Positions 19,101-29,695 are shown, counted from the stretch's first letter. The stretch is 64,000 bases of DNA from Pseudomonas resinovorans NBRC 106553 (GCF_000412695.1 NC_021499.1:6014001-6078000); one strand, 5' to 3'. A program made the numbers and translations. The notes: generated by a model from the letters alone, not told the origin.

Positions 19101-19891
19101 CCGCCGTCGAGCTGGCGCAGCGCAGGCAGGGCGAGCACGGTCAGCGCGGTGAGGCCGGCGCCGCACAGGGCACCGGGGAAGCCCCAGACTAGCGCGAGGC
19201 CGAGCATCATCAAGCCGATGGGCGGCAGCGTGAGGATCAGCGGCACCACGGTGAGCAGCCAGGGGATCAGCAGCGCCAGGGCCAACAGGAGCGGCCAGGG
19301 CGGCAGGCGGTGCAGGGATTCGGGCAGCTCGTCCACCGGCTCCGGCACCCAGCCACGGCTGCTGAACAGGGGCGTCAGGTAGGTCAGCAGCGGCAGGCTC
19401 ACAGCCAGGGTGGTCAGGCAGGCGCCGGGCCAGACCAGCAACGCGGCGTTGCCCCAGCTTTCCTGGGCCGGGCTGCCGCTCAGCATCAGCGCCGCCTGTT
19501 CGCCATAGACCAGCAGGCTGACCGGCAGCAGCACGCCGTAGAGCATGAAGCGCAGCAACTCCGGGAAGTCCCGCAGATCGGCATGGCAGCCGGCGCGCCT
19601 GAGCGCCCACCAGCCCGCCGCGACGCTGACGGTTTCCGGTACGGCATAGAGGGGCGCCCAGAACCAGTTCAGCTCCCAGAGCGGGACGCTGATGAGGGCG
19701 TTCAAGTAGATCGCGGGGAGCACCCGGGGGCCCCACCAGAGACAGAACACCAGGCCGAGGGCAAAGGGCAGGTACCACACGGCGAGCCCGCTGGAGGTCT
19801 GGGTCGCGAGTGAAACCCAGGTAGCCAGATGCAGCAGCGGCAACGGTAACCACCAGGTCCATTGGGGTAATCGGAAGAATGCAGCTGGCAT
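16106..19891 (-). CDS. Membrane MASE1-PAS(x4)-GGDEF-EAL cyclic-di-GMP enzyme
   Basis: A 1261-residue inner-membrane sensor. Residues 1-295 are a multi-pass region resembling MASE1. Four PAS/PAC modules follow at about 310-430, 448-560, 577-690 and 695-810. The GGDEF domain has the intact motif RLGGDEF near 900 and an upstream RTED that fits the inhibitory I-site spacing. The EAL domain has EALMRW near 1032 and DDFGTGYSSL with KIDRSFV. Both halves therefore look catalytically competent, so the net activity cannot be read from sequence. ATG 19891 is favoured by GAGG 5 nt upstream. It is convergent with rimB-rimK. Since RimK of P. fluorescens is reported to respond to c-di-GMP, a functional link is possible but unproven. 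Confidence 0.9.
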   Translation of the reverse strand: MPAAFFRLPQWTWWLPLPLLHLATWVSLATQTSSGLAVWYLPFALGLVFCLWWGPRVLPAIYLNALISVPLWELNWFWAPLYAVPETVSVAAGWWALRRAGCHADLRDFPELLRFMLYGVLLPVSLLVYGEQAALMLSGSPAQESWGNAALLVWPGACLTTLAVSLPLLTYLTPLFSSRGWVPEPVDELPESLHRLPPWPLLLALALLIPWLLTVVPLILTLPPIGLMMLGLALVWGFPGALCGAGLTALTVLALPALRQLDGGARLADPQWGVELYFSVLLLMMSALLVGRSLSDLRLALGRRDEMQKELALTNLALQASPLGVTIVDARQPDQPLIYCNPAFEKLSGYSREEALGNHWRFLLHHDRNQSELPRLQDALQRGEHCHLVLRNYRKDGSLFWNEITVAPMRDAAGISHFVALQHDVSSREMLAEELDTRRDELLRQTHLLNQTEAIADIGSWVLEISTLKMAWSEGSFRIHELDPGVGAPSLGQMLSFFDPASRALLEDTLEQCLRSAEPFDVELRMQSARGTPRWVRIKGLAEHDGDKVIRIYGAMLDLTGQKRAERLQHERDKHLHLFFEAPLIGMALCTPDQRWEEVNYKLCSILGRTREQLHGVDWMSMTMPEDRAAEEALLQQVRKGERDGYELDKRFLRGSGGTVHTRVNVRGVRDLDGQLYALLALVEDISARREAEARYRTLVEHAPEAILVFDPQHGIVEANENAARLFGLSREQLNGHMPTSFSPPLQADGRSSRDLGKAYTRAALKGDTPTFDWLMRDVNGRVRPCEVRLVRLPGEGRPLIRLSITDISERQRYQREIERLAYSDELTGLPNRRLLLDRLQHAMAREQREQRCGALLFIDLDHFKTVNDSLGHPVGDALLREVTSRLAGCLRTEDTLARLGGDEFVVLLEALAETPEQAGKLAAEVGEKLLGSLHGSYAIGEHELVVSASIGIALHPFAEQAASDVLKQADTAMYRAKQSGRNALHFFAPEMQAAIDQRLQLQSELRQAIDRGQLSLEFQPQLALADGRVLGAEALMRWRHPVRGEIPPSQFIPLAEETGLIIELSDWMLERACHCLASWQADLPCLVLAINVSPRELRKAGFVERISSALKRYGVPAGRLELEITEGSLLEEIEQCISAMQALKALGVRFAIDDFGTGYSSLAYLKRLPLDRLKIDRSFVDGLAHDASDVALVETIIAIGRNLGLECIAEGIECEEQLSMLRQRGCELGQGYHFSRPLDEESFRNWIREREGRQMVERSL

Positions 19892-20094
19892 ACTGACCTC
19901 ATGTCGGTGCGCAAGCTGAGGATAGCCCAGCGCCGCCACAAAATACGCCGAAAACATGGCTCCATGGCATCACCGCCGATGGCAGGTCCGAATCGCTGAC
20001 TGAAGGGATTCCCGGTGAAAATTGCGCCGAGCGAAGGCCAGTTCCTGGAAGCTTGCCCGACGGAAAAGACCGCCCCGCGCGGTATCCCGTTCCG
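19892..20094. other. Intergenic leader of the GGDEF-EAL gene with a degenerate repeat half
   Basis: No gene is seen. The segment holds a partial direct copy (from about 20019, AAAATTGCGCCGAGCGAAGGCC) of the left arm of the long palindrome at 20095-20221 (AAAACGCGCCGAGCAAAGGCC). This suggests two related insertions, one decayed. The promoter of the GGDEF-EAL gene should lie here or be shared with amgS; I see no clear sigma-70 pair. Confidence 0.5.
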
Positions 20095-20221
20095 TACGAA
20101 AACGCGCCGAGCAAAGGCCTGGCTAGGAAGAAATCGGCGAGAAAGCGGAGTTGACTCTAGTCAATGAGCATTTCTCGCCGATTTCTGACAACGCCAGGCC
20201 GCAGCGCAGGCCGTTTTCGTA
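20095..20221. repeat. 127-bp nested palindrome (MITE/REP-like element)
   Basis: The ends TACGAAAACG and CGTTTTCGTA pair. Inside, GGCCTGGC pairs with GCCAGGCC. The 15-base arm GAAATCGGCGAGAAA (20130-20144) pairs perfectly with 20171-20185. The centre TTGACT-CT-AGTCAA pairs again. The whole element could fold into one long cruciform or RNA hairpin, and it starts 5 bp after the amgS stop on the minus strand. I have the impression that similar sequences recur in Pseudomonas intergenic regions, but cannot verify it here. Confidence 0.85.
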
Positions 20222-20226
20222 GGAAC

Positions 20227-21540
20227 CTACACCGCGTCGCGGGGGAGGAGTAGTCCCAGGGGTAGGCAGACGCGGGCTTCGAGGCCACCACCGGAACGAT
20301 TGCGCAACTCGACGCTGCCACCATGCTGGGCCGCGATGCGCTTGACGATGGCCAGGCCCAGGCCGGTGCCCTTGCCGCCACGGGCGCGGTCGCCACGGAT
20401 GAAGGGGTTGAAGATGTCCTGCAGTTCGGCGGGGTCGATGCCGGCGCCACGGTCCAGCACGCTCAGCACCACGTAGGGCGCGGAATTGTCGCCCGCCAGG
20501 AAAGCCGCCACTTCGACACCGTTGCCGCCATATCGCAGCGCGTTCTCGATGAGATTCACCAAAAGGCGCTTGATCGACACCCGCCGCAGCGGGAACGGCG
20601 GCAGGGGCTCCAGGCACAGGCGCACCTGCTCTTCCTGCTGGTTGTAGGGCGCCACCACTTCGCGCACCAACTCGCTCAGGTCCAGTTCTTCCACGCGTTC
20701 GTCACGGCCGTCGCGGATGAAGGCGAGGAACTGGTCGAGGATGGCGTCCATGTCCTCGATATCGCGGACCATGTCCTCGGTCAGCTCCGAGTCGATGCTC
20801 ATCAATTCCAGGGACAGGCGCAGGCGCGTCAGCGGCGTACGCAGGTCGTGGGAAACCCCGGCCAGCATCAGCTCGCGCTCACGGGCGCCACGCTCGACGT
20901 CCTCGGCCATCTGGTTGAAGGCGCGGTACACCTCGGCCATCTCGCTCGGTGTGTCGCTCACCGGCAGCCGCACGCTGCGGCCCTGCCCCACCTGGCGGGC
21001 GGCGAAGACCAGGCGCTTGAGCGGCGCGTTGAGCTGGCGGACGAAGATCCAGGCGGCGGCGGTGGAGAGCAGGCCGATGCCCAGGAACCAGCCGAGCACG
21101 CTCCAGATGCGCTGGCCGCGCAGGGGGTGTGGATATAGCGGAATGCGCACCCAGTCCGGCCCCAGCTCGGGGGCGTGGACCCAGAGCGCCGGCGGGCTCT
21201 GGGCGCGCAGGCGGACTTCGGTGCCTGGACCGAGCTCGGCCTGCATCTGGCGCTGGAATATCTCGCTGTAGGGCCAGTGCTGCTCACTGGCCGGCACGGC
21301 CTCGCGGGTCACCCGCTTGAGACCCGCGGCCTTGGCCAGGTCGTGGCGCTCCGTCTCGCTCGCGGCCCAGTAGGCGCGCAGGGTCAGCGCCGCACCGTGG
21401 CTGTACTGGCGATCCACGAGCACGTCCTCGTTCATCATCAGGTAGACCAGGGTCAGCGCCTTGGAAAACAGCACGACGATGAGCACCAGCCACAGGGTGC
21501 GCGAGAAGAAGCTCTGCGGGAACCAGTAGGGCGTACGCAT
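20227..21540 (-). CDS. amgS: Two-component sensor histidine kinase AmgS (EnvZ-like)
   Basis: A 437-residue inner-membrane kinase. TM1 lies at about residues 10-33 (SRTLWLVLIVVLFSKALTL), then a periplasmic domain. TM2 is WSVLGWFLGIGLLSTAAAWIF, then HAMP, and the dimerisation/phosphoacceptor H-box is AGVSHDLRTPLTRLRL (His near 230). NLIENALRYG is the N-box, and DRGAGID with GKGTGLGLAIVKR are the G-boxes. ATG 21540 (MRTPYWFPQ) matches the P. aeruginosa protein as I recall it; a longer frame would overlap amgR. With AmgR it controls the envelope-stress response underlying intrinsic aminoglycoside tolerance in P. aeruginosa (established there). Confidence 0.93.
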   Translation of the reverse strand: MRTPYWFPQSFFSRTLWLVLIVVLFSKALTLVYLMMNEDVLVDRQYSHGAALTLRAYWAASETERHDLAKAAGLKRVTREAVPASEQHWPYSEIFQRQMQAELGPGTEVRLRAQSPPALWVHAPELGPDWVRIPLYPHPLRGQRIWSVLGWFLGIGLLSTAAAWIFVRQLNAPLKRLVFAARQVGQGRSVRLPVSDTPSEMAEVYRAFNQMAEDVERGARERELMLAGVSHDLRTPLTRLRLSLELMSIDSELTEDMVRDIEDMDAILDQFLAFIRDGRDERVEELDLSELVREVVAPYNQQEEQVRLCLEPLPPFPLRRVSIKRLLVNLIENALRYGGNGVEVAAFLAGDNSAPYVVLSVLDRGAGIDPAELQDIFNPFIRGDRARGGKGTGLGLAIVKRIAAQHGGSVELRNRSGGGLEARVCLPLGLLLPRDAV

Positions 21541-21583
21541 CACCACCCTGGGTTGCCCGGCGGCGGGGGCCCCCGCCGCACGT

Positions 21584-22315
21584 TCACTTGTTGCCATCGG
21601 GTACGAAGACGTAGCCGACGCCCCAGACGGTCTGGATATAGCGCGGCTTGGTTGGGTCCGGCTCGATCAGCCGGCGCAGGCGGGAAATCTGCACGTCGAT
21701 CGAACGTTCCAGGGCGTCCCATTCGCGGCCCCTGGCCAGGTTCATCAGCTTGTCGCGGGTCAGCGGTTCGCGGGCATGCTGGACCAGGGCCTTGAGCACG
21801 GCGAACTCACCGGTGGTGAGCATCTGTACCTCGTCGCCCTTCTTCAGCTCGCGGGTGGCCAGGGACAGCTCGTACTCGCCAAAGGACACGCTCTCGTCCT
21901 CGCTGGCCGGAGCGCCCGGCACCTGGGGCGCCTGGCGGCGCAGCACGGCCTTGATCCGCGCCAGCAGCTCGCGGGGATTGAACGGCTTGGCCAGGTAGTC
22001 GTCGGCACCCAGTTCCAGGCCCTGGATACGGCTGGTCTCATCGCCCTTGGCGGTGAGCATGATGATCGGCACCTGGTTGTTGGTCGCGCGCAGCCGGCGG
22101 CAGGCCGACAGGCCATCTTCGCCGGGCAGCATCAGGTCCAGCACCACCAGGTTGAAGAGCTCGCGAGCCAGCAGGCGGTCCATCTGCTCGACGTTCTCCA
22201 CGGTGCGCACGCGATAGCCCTGCTCGTCGAGGAAACGCTCGAGGAGGCGCCGTAGACGGGCGTCGTCGTCAACGATGAGGATTTTTTCGCCTTCAGCGGT
22301 CGTGTTGCTGCTCAT
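21584..22315 (-). CDS. amgR: Response regulator AmgR (OmpR-like)
   Basis: A 243-residue OmpR/PhoB-type regulator. In the receiver domain the acidic cluster VDDD is at 16-18, the phosphoacceptor Asp is near 60 (VVLDLMLPGEDG), and the conserved Lys is in DDYLAKPF. The C-terminal winged helix contains MLTTGEFAVLKALVQHAREPLTRDKL and ERSIDVQISRLRRLIE. ATG 22315 follows AGGAG at good spacing. It lies 43 bp upstream of amgS on the same strand and diverges from tex, with a 220-bp promoter region between. Confidence 0.95.
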   Translation of the reverse strand: MSSNTTAEGEKILIVDDDARLRRLLERFLDEQGYRVRTVENVEQMDRLLARELFNLVVLDLMLPGEDGLSACRRLRATNNQVPIIMLTAKGDETSRIQGLELGADDYLAKPFNPRELLARIKAVLRRQAPQVPGAPASEDESVSFGEYELSLATRELKKGDEVQMLTTGEFAVLKALVQHAREPLTRDKLMNLARGREWDALERSIDVQISRLRRLIEPDPTKPRYIQTVWGVGYVFVPDGNK

Positions 22316-22428
22316 GTTCTCTCCTGTCTGCAAGCCGCGCATTATCGCTCGTTGCCGGCGCGCGGCGGCTTGCCCATTGTTAGCAGATTTTTCCCCGAAC
22401 GGTTCCCTACCCATCGAAACTCGGTGTT

Positions 22429-22472
22429 TATAATGCGGCGCCTTTCATCACCGGCGAGCCCTGGCTCGCCGG
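22429..22472 (+). promoter_or_regulatory. tex promoter -10 and leader hairpin
   Basis: A perfect TATAAT is at 22429-22434 with no strong -35. Downstream, CCGGCGAGCC-CT-GGCTCGCCGG (22451-22472) forms a 10-bp perfect stem in the predicted 5' leader, 64 bases before the tex ATG. It has no U-run directly after it. Confidence 0.5.
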
Positions 22473-22535
22473 TCTGTCATTCCGCAGTAGCCGCCGTGGC
22501 ACGGCCCGGGCTGCCGCCCATGCAGGTGTTTTTCA

Positions 22536-24850
<2,315 letters not shown>

Positions 24851-24854
<4 letters not shown>

Positions 24855-25240
24855 GCATGGACCTGGCCGACCTGCAGACCGCCAGCGACTACAGCAAGCT
24901 GCTGGGCATCGAGGCGCTCAGCCTGGGCGATGGCGTCGCCGAGGCGCGCCTGCCCATGGCCGACCAGGTTCGCAACCGCGCCCTGAATATGCACGGCGGG
25001 GCGATCTTCTCCCTACTGGACATCACCATGGGCCTGGCCTGCTCCAGCAGCCACGGCTTCGATCGGCGCAGCGCCACCCTCGAATGCAAGATCAACTACA
25101 TCCGTCCGGTGACCGAGGGTGAGGTGATCTGCAAGGCGCGCGTCGTGCATGCCGGCAGCCGCACCCTGGTGGTGGAAGCCGATGTGCTGCAAGGCGACAA
25201 ACTGGTCGCCAAGGGACAAGGCACCTTCGCTCAGCTGTAA
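24851..25240 (+). CDS. PaaI-type hotdog thioesterase
   Basis: A 129-residue single hotdog domain. [21 protein letters not shown] (about residues 44-64) is the HGG-x(n)-D signature of PaaI/acyl-CoA thioesterases. [30 protein letters not shown] is the second family block. It is coupled to tex by a 4-base overlap; a second in-frame ATG lies two codons downstream. The substrate is unknown. The conserved tex-thioesterase-gshA order in Pseudomonas suggests linkage by position only. Confidence 0.85.
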
Positions 25241-25288
25241 CAGCGGGGCGGCGACAAAGCTCTATTCTGGACGAAGCGACAACGCGAG

Positions 25289-25319
25289 CCGCCGGCTGGA
25301 AAAGTATTTCCACCGGCGG
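25289..25319 (+). promoter_or_regulatory. Strong hairpin upstream of gshA
   Basis: CCGCCGGCTGGAAA and TTTCCACCGGCGG pair almost perfectly (one bulged C) across a short loop, 50 bp after the thioesterase stop and 72 bp before gshA. It lacks a U-tract. A smaller CCCCATATTGGGG hairpin follows at about 25352-25365. These may separate tex-thioesterase mRNA from gshA or act in the gshA leader. Confidence 0.45.
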
Positions 25320-25390
25320 CGAAGTCCGCCTCTTGTAGACAGCTTGGTCCACCCCCATATTGGGGCGACCGACGCGTGAAGGATTCCAAA

Positions 25391-26977
25391 TTGAGCGATC
25401 TTCTTTCCCGCCGCCTGGCCTTGCTCGGCGAGCGCGCCAACCTGCCCCTGCTCACTCGCTGCCTGCACGGCATCGAGCGTGAATGCCTGCGGGTCGATGG
25501 CAATGGCCAACTGGCGCTGACGCCCCACTCCCCCGCCCTGGGTTCGGCACTGACCCATGCGCAGATCACCACCGACTATTCCGAATCGCTGCTGGAGTTC
25601 ATCACCCCGGCCGAACCGGACCCGGCGCAGACCCTGGCGGACCTGGACAAGGTGCATCGCTTCACCGTGGCCAAGCTCGGTGACGAGCTGCTCTGGAGCC
25701 CGTCCATGCCCTGCCGCCTGCCGGCGGAAGAAGACATCCCGATCGCCCGCTACGGCACCTCGCCCATCGGCCGCCTGAAGTACGTCTATCGTCGCGGCCT
25801 GGCGGTGCGCTATGGCCGGACCATGCAGTGCATCGCCGGCATCCACTACAACTATTCCCTGCCCGAGGAACTCTGGCCGCTGCTCAAGCAGGCCGAAGGC
25901 GATCCGCAGAGCGACCGCGACTACCAGTCGGCGCGCTACATCGCGATGATCCGCAACTTCCGCCGCTACAGCTGGCTGCTGATGTACCTGTTCGGCGCCG
26001 CCCCGGCCCTGGACAAGAGCTTCCTGCGCGGCCGCCCGCACGACCTCGACAGCCTGGACGCCGACACCCTCTACCTGCCCTGGGCCACCAGCCTGCGGAT
26101 GAGCGACCTGGGCTACCAGAACAACGCCCAGTCCGGCCTCACGCCTTGCTACAACAGCCTCGACAGTTACCTGGAGAGCCTGCGCCAGGCGGTGTCCACG
26201 CCCTACCCGCCCTACGCCGAGATCGGCACCAAGCAGAACGGCGAGTGGGTACAGCTGAACACCAACGTGATCCAGATCGAGAACGAGTACTACTCGTCGA
26301 TCCGTCCCAAGCGCATCACCTACACCGGCGAGCGCCCGATCCAGGCGCTGATGGCCCGTGGCGTGCAGTACGTGGAAGTCCGTTGCCTGGACATCAACCC
26401 CTTCCTGCCGCTGGGTATCGACCTGGTGGAGTCGCGCTTCCTCGATGCCTTCCTGCTGTTCTGCGCCCTGCAGGACAGCCCGCCGATGGCCGGCGACGAA
26501 TGCCGCAGCGCCACCGACAACTTCCAGCGCGTGGTCAAGGAAGGCCGCCGGCCTGGCCTGCTGCTGCAGCGCCGCGGCCAGGATGTCGAGCTCAGCGCCT
26601 GGGCCAACGACCTGCTCGAACGCATCAATCGCACCGCCGAGCTGCTGGATACCGCCCAGGGTAGCCAGGAGCACGTCGAAGCCCTGGCCGCCCAGCGCGC
26701 CAAGGTCGCCAACCCCGACCTGACGCCCTCGGCGCGGGTACTGGCGGAACTGCGCGAACGCGGCGAAAGCTTCAGCCAGTTCGCCCTGCGCAAGAGCCGC
26801 GAGCATGCCGAGTACTTCCGCAGCGAGCCCCTGTCCGCCGAGGACCTGGCCCGCTTCGAAGGCCTGGCGCGCCAGTCCCTCGAAGAGCAGGCGCGCCTGG
26901 AAGCCGAACCGGAAGTGGACTTCGATACCTTCGTCGCCGCCTACCAGGCGAGCATCCTGGGGTTGATCAGCAACTGA
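25391..26977 (+). CDS. gshA: Glutamate-cysteine ligase
   Basis: A 528-residue ATP-dependent enzyme joining glutamate and cysteine, the first and rate-limiting step of glutathione synthesis. It matches the proteobacterial GshA type 1 family: [79 protein letters not shown] and [11 protein letters not shown] are its signature blocks. I start at TTG 25391 because AAGGA lies 7 nt upstream and the product then begins with [12 protein letters not shown], as in P. aeruginosa. An in-frame GTG at 25376 has no SD. gshB is not in the window. Confidence 0.95.
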   Translation: MSDLLSRRLALLGERANLPLLTRCLHGIERECLRVDGNGQLALTPHSPALGSALTHAQITTDYSESLLEFITPAEPDPAQTLADLDKVHRFTVAKLGDELLWSPSMPCRLPAEEDIPIARYGTSPIGRLKYVYRRGLAVRYGRTMQCIAGIHYNYSLPEELWPLLKQAEGDPQSDRDYQSARYIAMIRNFRRYSWLLMYLFGAAPALDKSFLRGRPHDLDSLDADTLYLPWATSLRMSDLGYQNNAQSGLTPCYNSLDSYLESLRQAVSTPYPPYAEIGTKQNGEWVQLNTNVIQIENEYYSSIRPKRITYTGERPIQALMARGVQYVEVRCLDINPFLPLGIDLVESRFLDAFLLFCALQDSPPMAGDECRSATDNFQRVVKEGRRPGLLLQRRGQDVELSAWANDLLERINRTAELLDTAQGSQEHVEALAAQRAKVANPDLTPSARVLAELRERGESFSQFALRKSREHAEYFRSEPLSAEDLARFEGLARQSLEEQARLEAEPEVDFDTFVAAYQASILGLISN

Positions 26978-27000
26978 TCGGCCAATCGCCCCTGACGATT

Positions 27001-27100
27001 CCGTAGGGGCGATTTCAATCGCCAAGCAGGCCGCAGGCCTGCCCATCGATATTGCCGGGGGCAGCTGCGCTGCCCTTGGCGAATAAATTCGCCCCTACAG
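27001..27100. repeat. Pair of REP-like family A elements in head-to-head orientation
   Basis: A left copy starts CGTAGGGGCGATTTCAATCG and includes GCAGGCCGCAGGCCTGC. A right copy, read on the other strand, starts CTGTAGGGGCGAATTTATTC and includes GGGCAGCGCAGCTGCCC. The two units face each other over about 100 bases between the convergent gshA and argA genes, like the paired REP arrangement called BIMEs in enterobacteria. Confidence 0.82.
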
Positions 27101-27122
27101 CAAGCTCACCCCAACAGCGCGA

Positions 27123-28421
27123 TCAGAGCACCTTCTCGAACACCTGCGAATTGCGCTGGTAGTTGTACAGCGACGCCCGCGCCGCCGGCAGGCGTTCGAC
27201 GCCGCTGGGCTGGAAGCCGCGCTCGCGGAACCAGTGGGCGGTGCGCGTGGTGAGCACGTAGATGGTCTTCAGGCCCATGGCGCGGGCCCGCTCCTCGATG
27301 CGCTCCAGCAGCTCGTCGCCGCGACCGCCATGGCGGTACTCCGGGTTCACCGCGAGGCACGCCAGCTCGCCGGATTCCGAATCGGCGATCGGGTAGAGCG
27401 CCGCGCAGGCGATGATCAGGCCGTCGCGCTCGACGATGGTGAACTGCTCGATCTCCCGCTCCAGCACCTCCCGCGAACGGCGCACCAGGATGCCCTGGTC
27501 CTCCAGCGGCGTGATCAGGTCGATCAGGCCGCCAACGTCCTCGATGGTGGCCTCGCGCAGGGACTCGAACTGCTCCTGGTCCACCAGGGTGCCGCCACCG
27601 TCACGGGTGAACAGCTCGGTGAGCAAGGAACCGTCGTCGGCGTAGCTGACCATGTGGCTGCGCTTGACCCCGGCGCGGCAGGCCTGGGCGGCGGCGTCCA
27701 GCAGCTCGGCCTGGTAGTTGTTGCCCAGGCGCTGCAGATGCGGCGGCACCTGCTGCGGGCGCAGCTCGCGCACCAGCCGGCCGGACTCGTCGATCAGGCC
27801 ACGCTCGCTGCCGAACAGGATCAGCTTGTCGGCGCCCAGGTCGATGGCGACGCGGGTGGCCACGTCCTCGCAGGCGAGGTTGAAGATTTCCCCGGTGGGC
27901 GAATAACCCAGCGGCGACAGCAGCACGATGGTGCGCTCGTCCAGCAGACGGCCGATGCCCTTGCGATCCACCCGGCGCACTTCGCCGGTGTGGTGGTAGT
28001 CGATGCCGTCGACCACGCCGATGGGGCGCGCGGTGACGAAATTGCCGGTGCTCACCCGCAGCCGCGAACCCTGCATGGGCGAGGCGGCGATATCCATGGA
28101 CAGGCGCGCCTCGATGGCGATGCGCAGCTGGCCGACGGCATCGATCACGCATTCCAGGGTCGGGCCGTCGGTGATCCGCAGGTCGCGGTGGAAGTGCGGG
28201 GTCAGGCCGCGGGCGGCCAGACGCGCTTCGATCTGCGGGCGCGAGCCATGCACCAGCACCAGGCGCACGCCCATGCTGTGCAGCAGCACCAGGTCGTGGA
28301 CGATATTGCCGAAGTTCGGGTGGGCGACGCCCTCGCCGGGCAGCATCACCACGAAGGTGCAGTCCCGGTGGGAATTGATGTAAGGGGTAGCGTGACGCAG
28401 CCAGTTGACGTAGTCGGGCAT
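27123..28421 (-). CDS. argA: N-acetylglutamate synthase (amino-acid acetyltransferase)
   Basis: A 432-residue enzyme making N-acetyl-L-glutamate from glutamate and acetyl-CoA, the first step of arginine synthesis. The N-terminal amino-acid kinase-like domain (FVVMLPGEGVAHPNF, LVLVHGSRPQIEARL, to about residue 280) is regulatory and binds arginine. The C-terminal GNAT domain (about 290-432) has LACLAVNPEYRHGGRGDELLERIEERA, the acetyl-CoA site. I start at ATG 28421 (MPDYVNWLRHATPYIN), the known N-terminus; the open frame extends further upstream but without similarity. It is downstream of argE on the same strand (116 bp). Confidence 0.96.
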   Translation of the reverse strand: MPDYVNWLRHATPYINSHRDCTFVVMLPGEGVAHPNFGNIVHDLVLLHSMGVRLVLVHGSRPQIEARLAARGLTPHFHRDLRITDGPTLECVIDAVGQLRIAIEARLSMDIAASPMQGSRLRVSTGNFVTARPIGVVDGIDYHHTGEVRRVDRKGIGRLLDERTIVLLSPLGYSPTGEIFNLACEDVATRVAIDLGADKLILFGSERGLIDESGRLVRELRPQQVPPHLQRLGNNYQAELLDAAAQACRAGVKRSHMVSYADDGSLLTELFTRDGGGTLVDQEQFESLREATIEDVGGLIDLITPLEDQGILVRRSREVLEREIEQFTIVERDGLIIACAALYPIADSESGELACLAVNPEYRHGGRGDELLERIEERARAMGLKTIYVLTTRTAHWFRERGFQPSGVERLPAARASLYNYQRNSQVFEKVL

Positions 28422-28537
28422 GGTTCCGTGAGCCTGTCTCTGAGCGAAATGACGAGTGCGACTCCCAGCGAGCCTGGGAGTGAAAGTGAGGCGGCGCGTT
28501 ATCGTCGTCGCATGAGCATCAACGGAAGCCCTCTTGG

Positions 28538-29695
28538 TCAGGATGTGGCGGAAGGTTGCAGGCAGTAATGCTGGATGAGCTGGCGCAATAGCGCAACCGT
28601 AGGCTCGATCCGTGACAGTTCCAGGTGTTCGTCCGGCTGGTGGGCACAGGCGATATCGCCGGGGCCGAGCACCAGGGTCTCGCATCCGAGGCGCTGAAGA
28701 TACGGCGCTTCGGTACCGAAGGCCACTGCCTGCGCGGTATGTCCGGTGAGACGTTCGGCCAGGCGTACCAGATCACTTTCCGGCGATTGCTCGAAGGGCG
28801 GCACGGCCGGGAACAACGGCTTGTAGTCGATCTTCACCTGGTAGTGCTCGGCCACCGGACGCAGGCGCTGGCGGATCACCGCGCGCAGGGTCTCGGGATT
28901 CATCCCCGGCAGCGGGCGCAGGTCGAACTCCAGGCTGCACTGGCCACAGATGCGGTTGGGGTTGTCGCCGCCATGGATGCAGCCGAGGTTGAGGGTTGGC
29001 TGCGGCACGCCGAACTGCGGGTTGCGGAACTCCTGCTGCCACTCGCCGCGCAACTCGATGAGGTCGCTCATCACCGCGTGCATGGCCTCCAGGGCGCTGC
29101 GGCCGAGGCTGGGGTCGGAGGAGTGGCCGCTCTGCCCGAGAATGTCGATGCGTTCCATCATCACCCCCTTGTGCAGGCGGATCGGCTTCAGGCCCGTCGG
29201 CTCGCCGATCACCGCCGCGCGGCCAAGGGGTCGGCCCGCCTCGGCCAGGGCGCGGGCGCCGGCCATGGAGCTTTCCTCGTCGCAGGTCGCGAGGATGATC
29301 AGCGGCTGCTGGAACGGCTGGTCCAGCAGGCCGCGCGCTGCCTCGATGGCCAGCGGGAAGAAGCCTTTCATGTCGCAGCTGCCCAGGCCGTACCAGCGGT
29401 CGCCCACCTCGCCGAGCTTCAGCGGGTCGGTTTTCCACAGGGCGGCGTCGAAGGGCACCGTGTCGCTGTGGCCGGCCAGCACCAGGCCGCCGGGGCCGCT
29501 GCCGTAGGTGGCCAACAGGTTGGCCTTGCCCGGCGAGACGGTCTGGATCTCGCAACGGAATCCGAGGTCGCCGAGCCAGCCGGCCAGGAGATCGATGACC
29601 GCCAGGTTCGACTGATCCCAGCTGGGTTGGGTGCAGCTCACCGACGGCGTGGCGATCAGCGCGGAAAACTGCGATTTCAGGTCTGGAACGGGCAT
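28538..29695 (-). CDS. argE: Acetylornithine deacetylase
   Basis: A 385-residue M20-family metallohydrolase releasing ornithine from N-acetylornithine. The metal-site motifs are LVLAGHSDTVPFD (His, Asp near residue 80), GSCDMKGFFPLAIEA (Asp near 110), TCDEESSMAGARAL (Glu pair near 142) and GEPTGLKPIRLHKG. FGTEAPYLQRLGCETLVLGPGDIACAHQPDEHLEL carries the final metal histidine. GGAGG lies 6 nt before ATG 29695. It precedes argA, giving two arginine-pathway genes on one strand, probably co-transcribed. Confidence 0.95.
   Translation of the reverse strand: MPVPDLKSQFSALIATPSVSCTQPSWDQSNLAVIDLLAGWLGDLGFRCEIQTVSPGKANLLATYGSGPGGLVLAGHSDTVPFDAALWKTDPLKLGEVGDRWYGLGSCDMKGFFPLAIEAARGLLDQPFQQPLIILATCDEESSMAGARALAEAGRPLGRAAVIGEPTGLKPIRLHKGVMMERIDILGQSGHSSDPSLGRSALEAMHAVMSDLIELRGEWQQEFRNPQFGVPQPTLNLGCIHGGDNPNRICGQCSLEFDLRPLPGMNPETLRAVIRQRLRPVAEHYQVKIDYKPLFPAVPPFEQSPESDLVRLAERLTGHTAQAVAFGTEAPYLQRLGCETLVLGPGDIACAHQPDEHLELSRIEPTVALLRQLIQHYCLQPSATS

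Noticed and set aside
20123..20617. Open frame crossing the 127-bp palindrome and the amgS tail
   Set aside because: It is out of frame with amgS and translates the inverted repeat; it has no SD or family similarity.
28422..28685. N-terminal extension of ArgA
   Set aside because: The extra residues are not part of ArgA; the family begins MPDYVNW at 28421.
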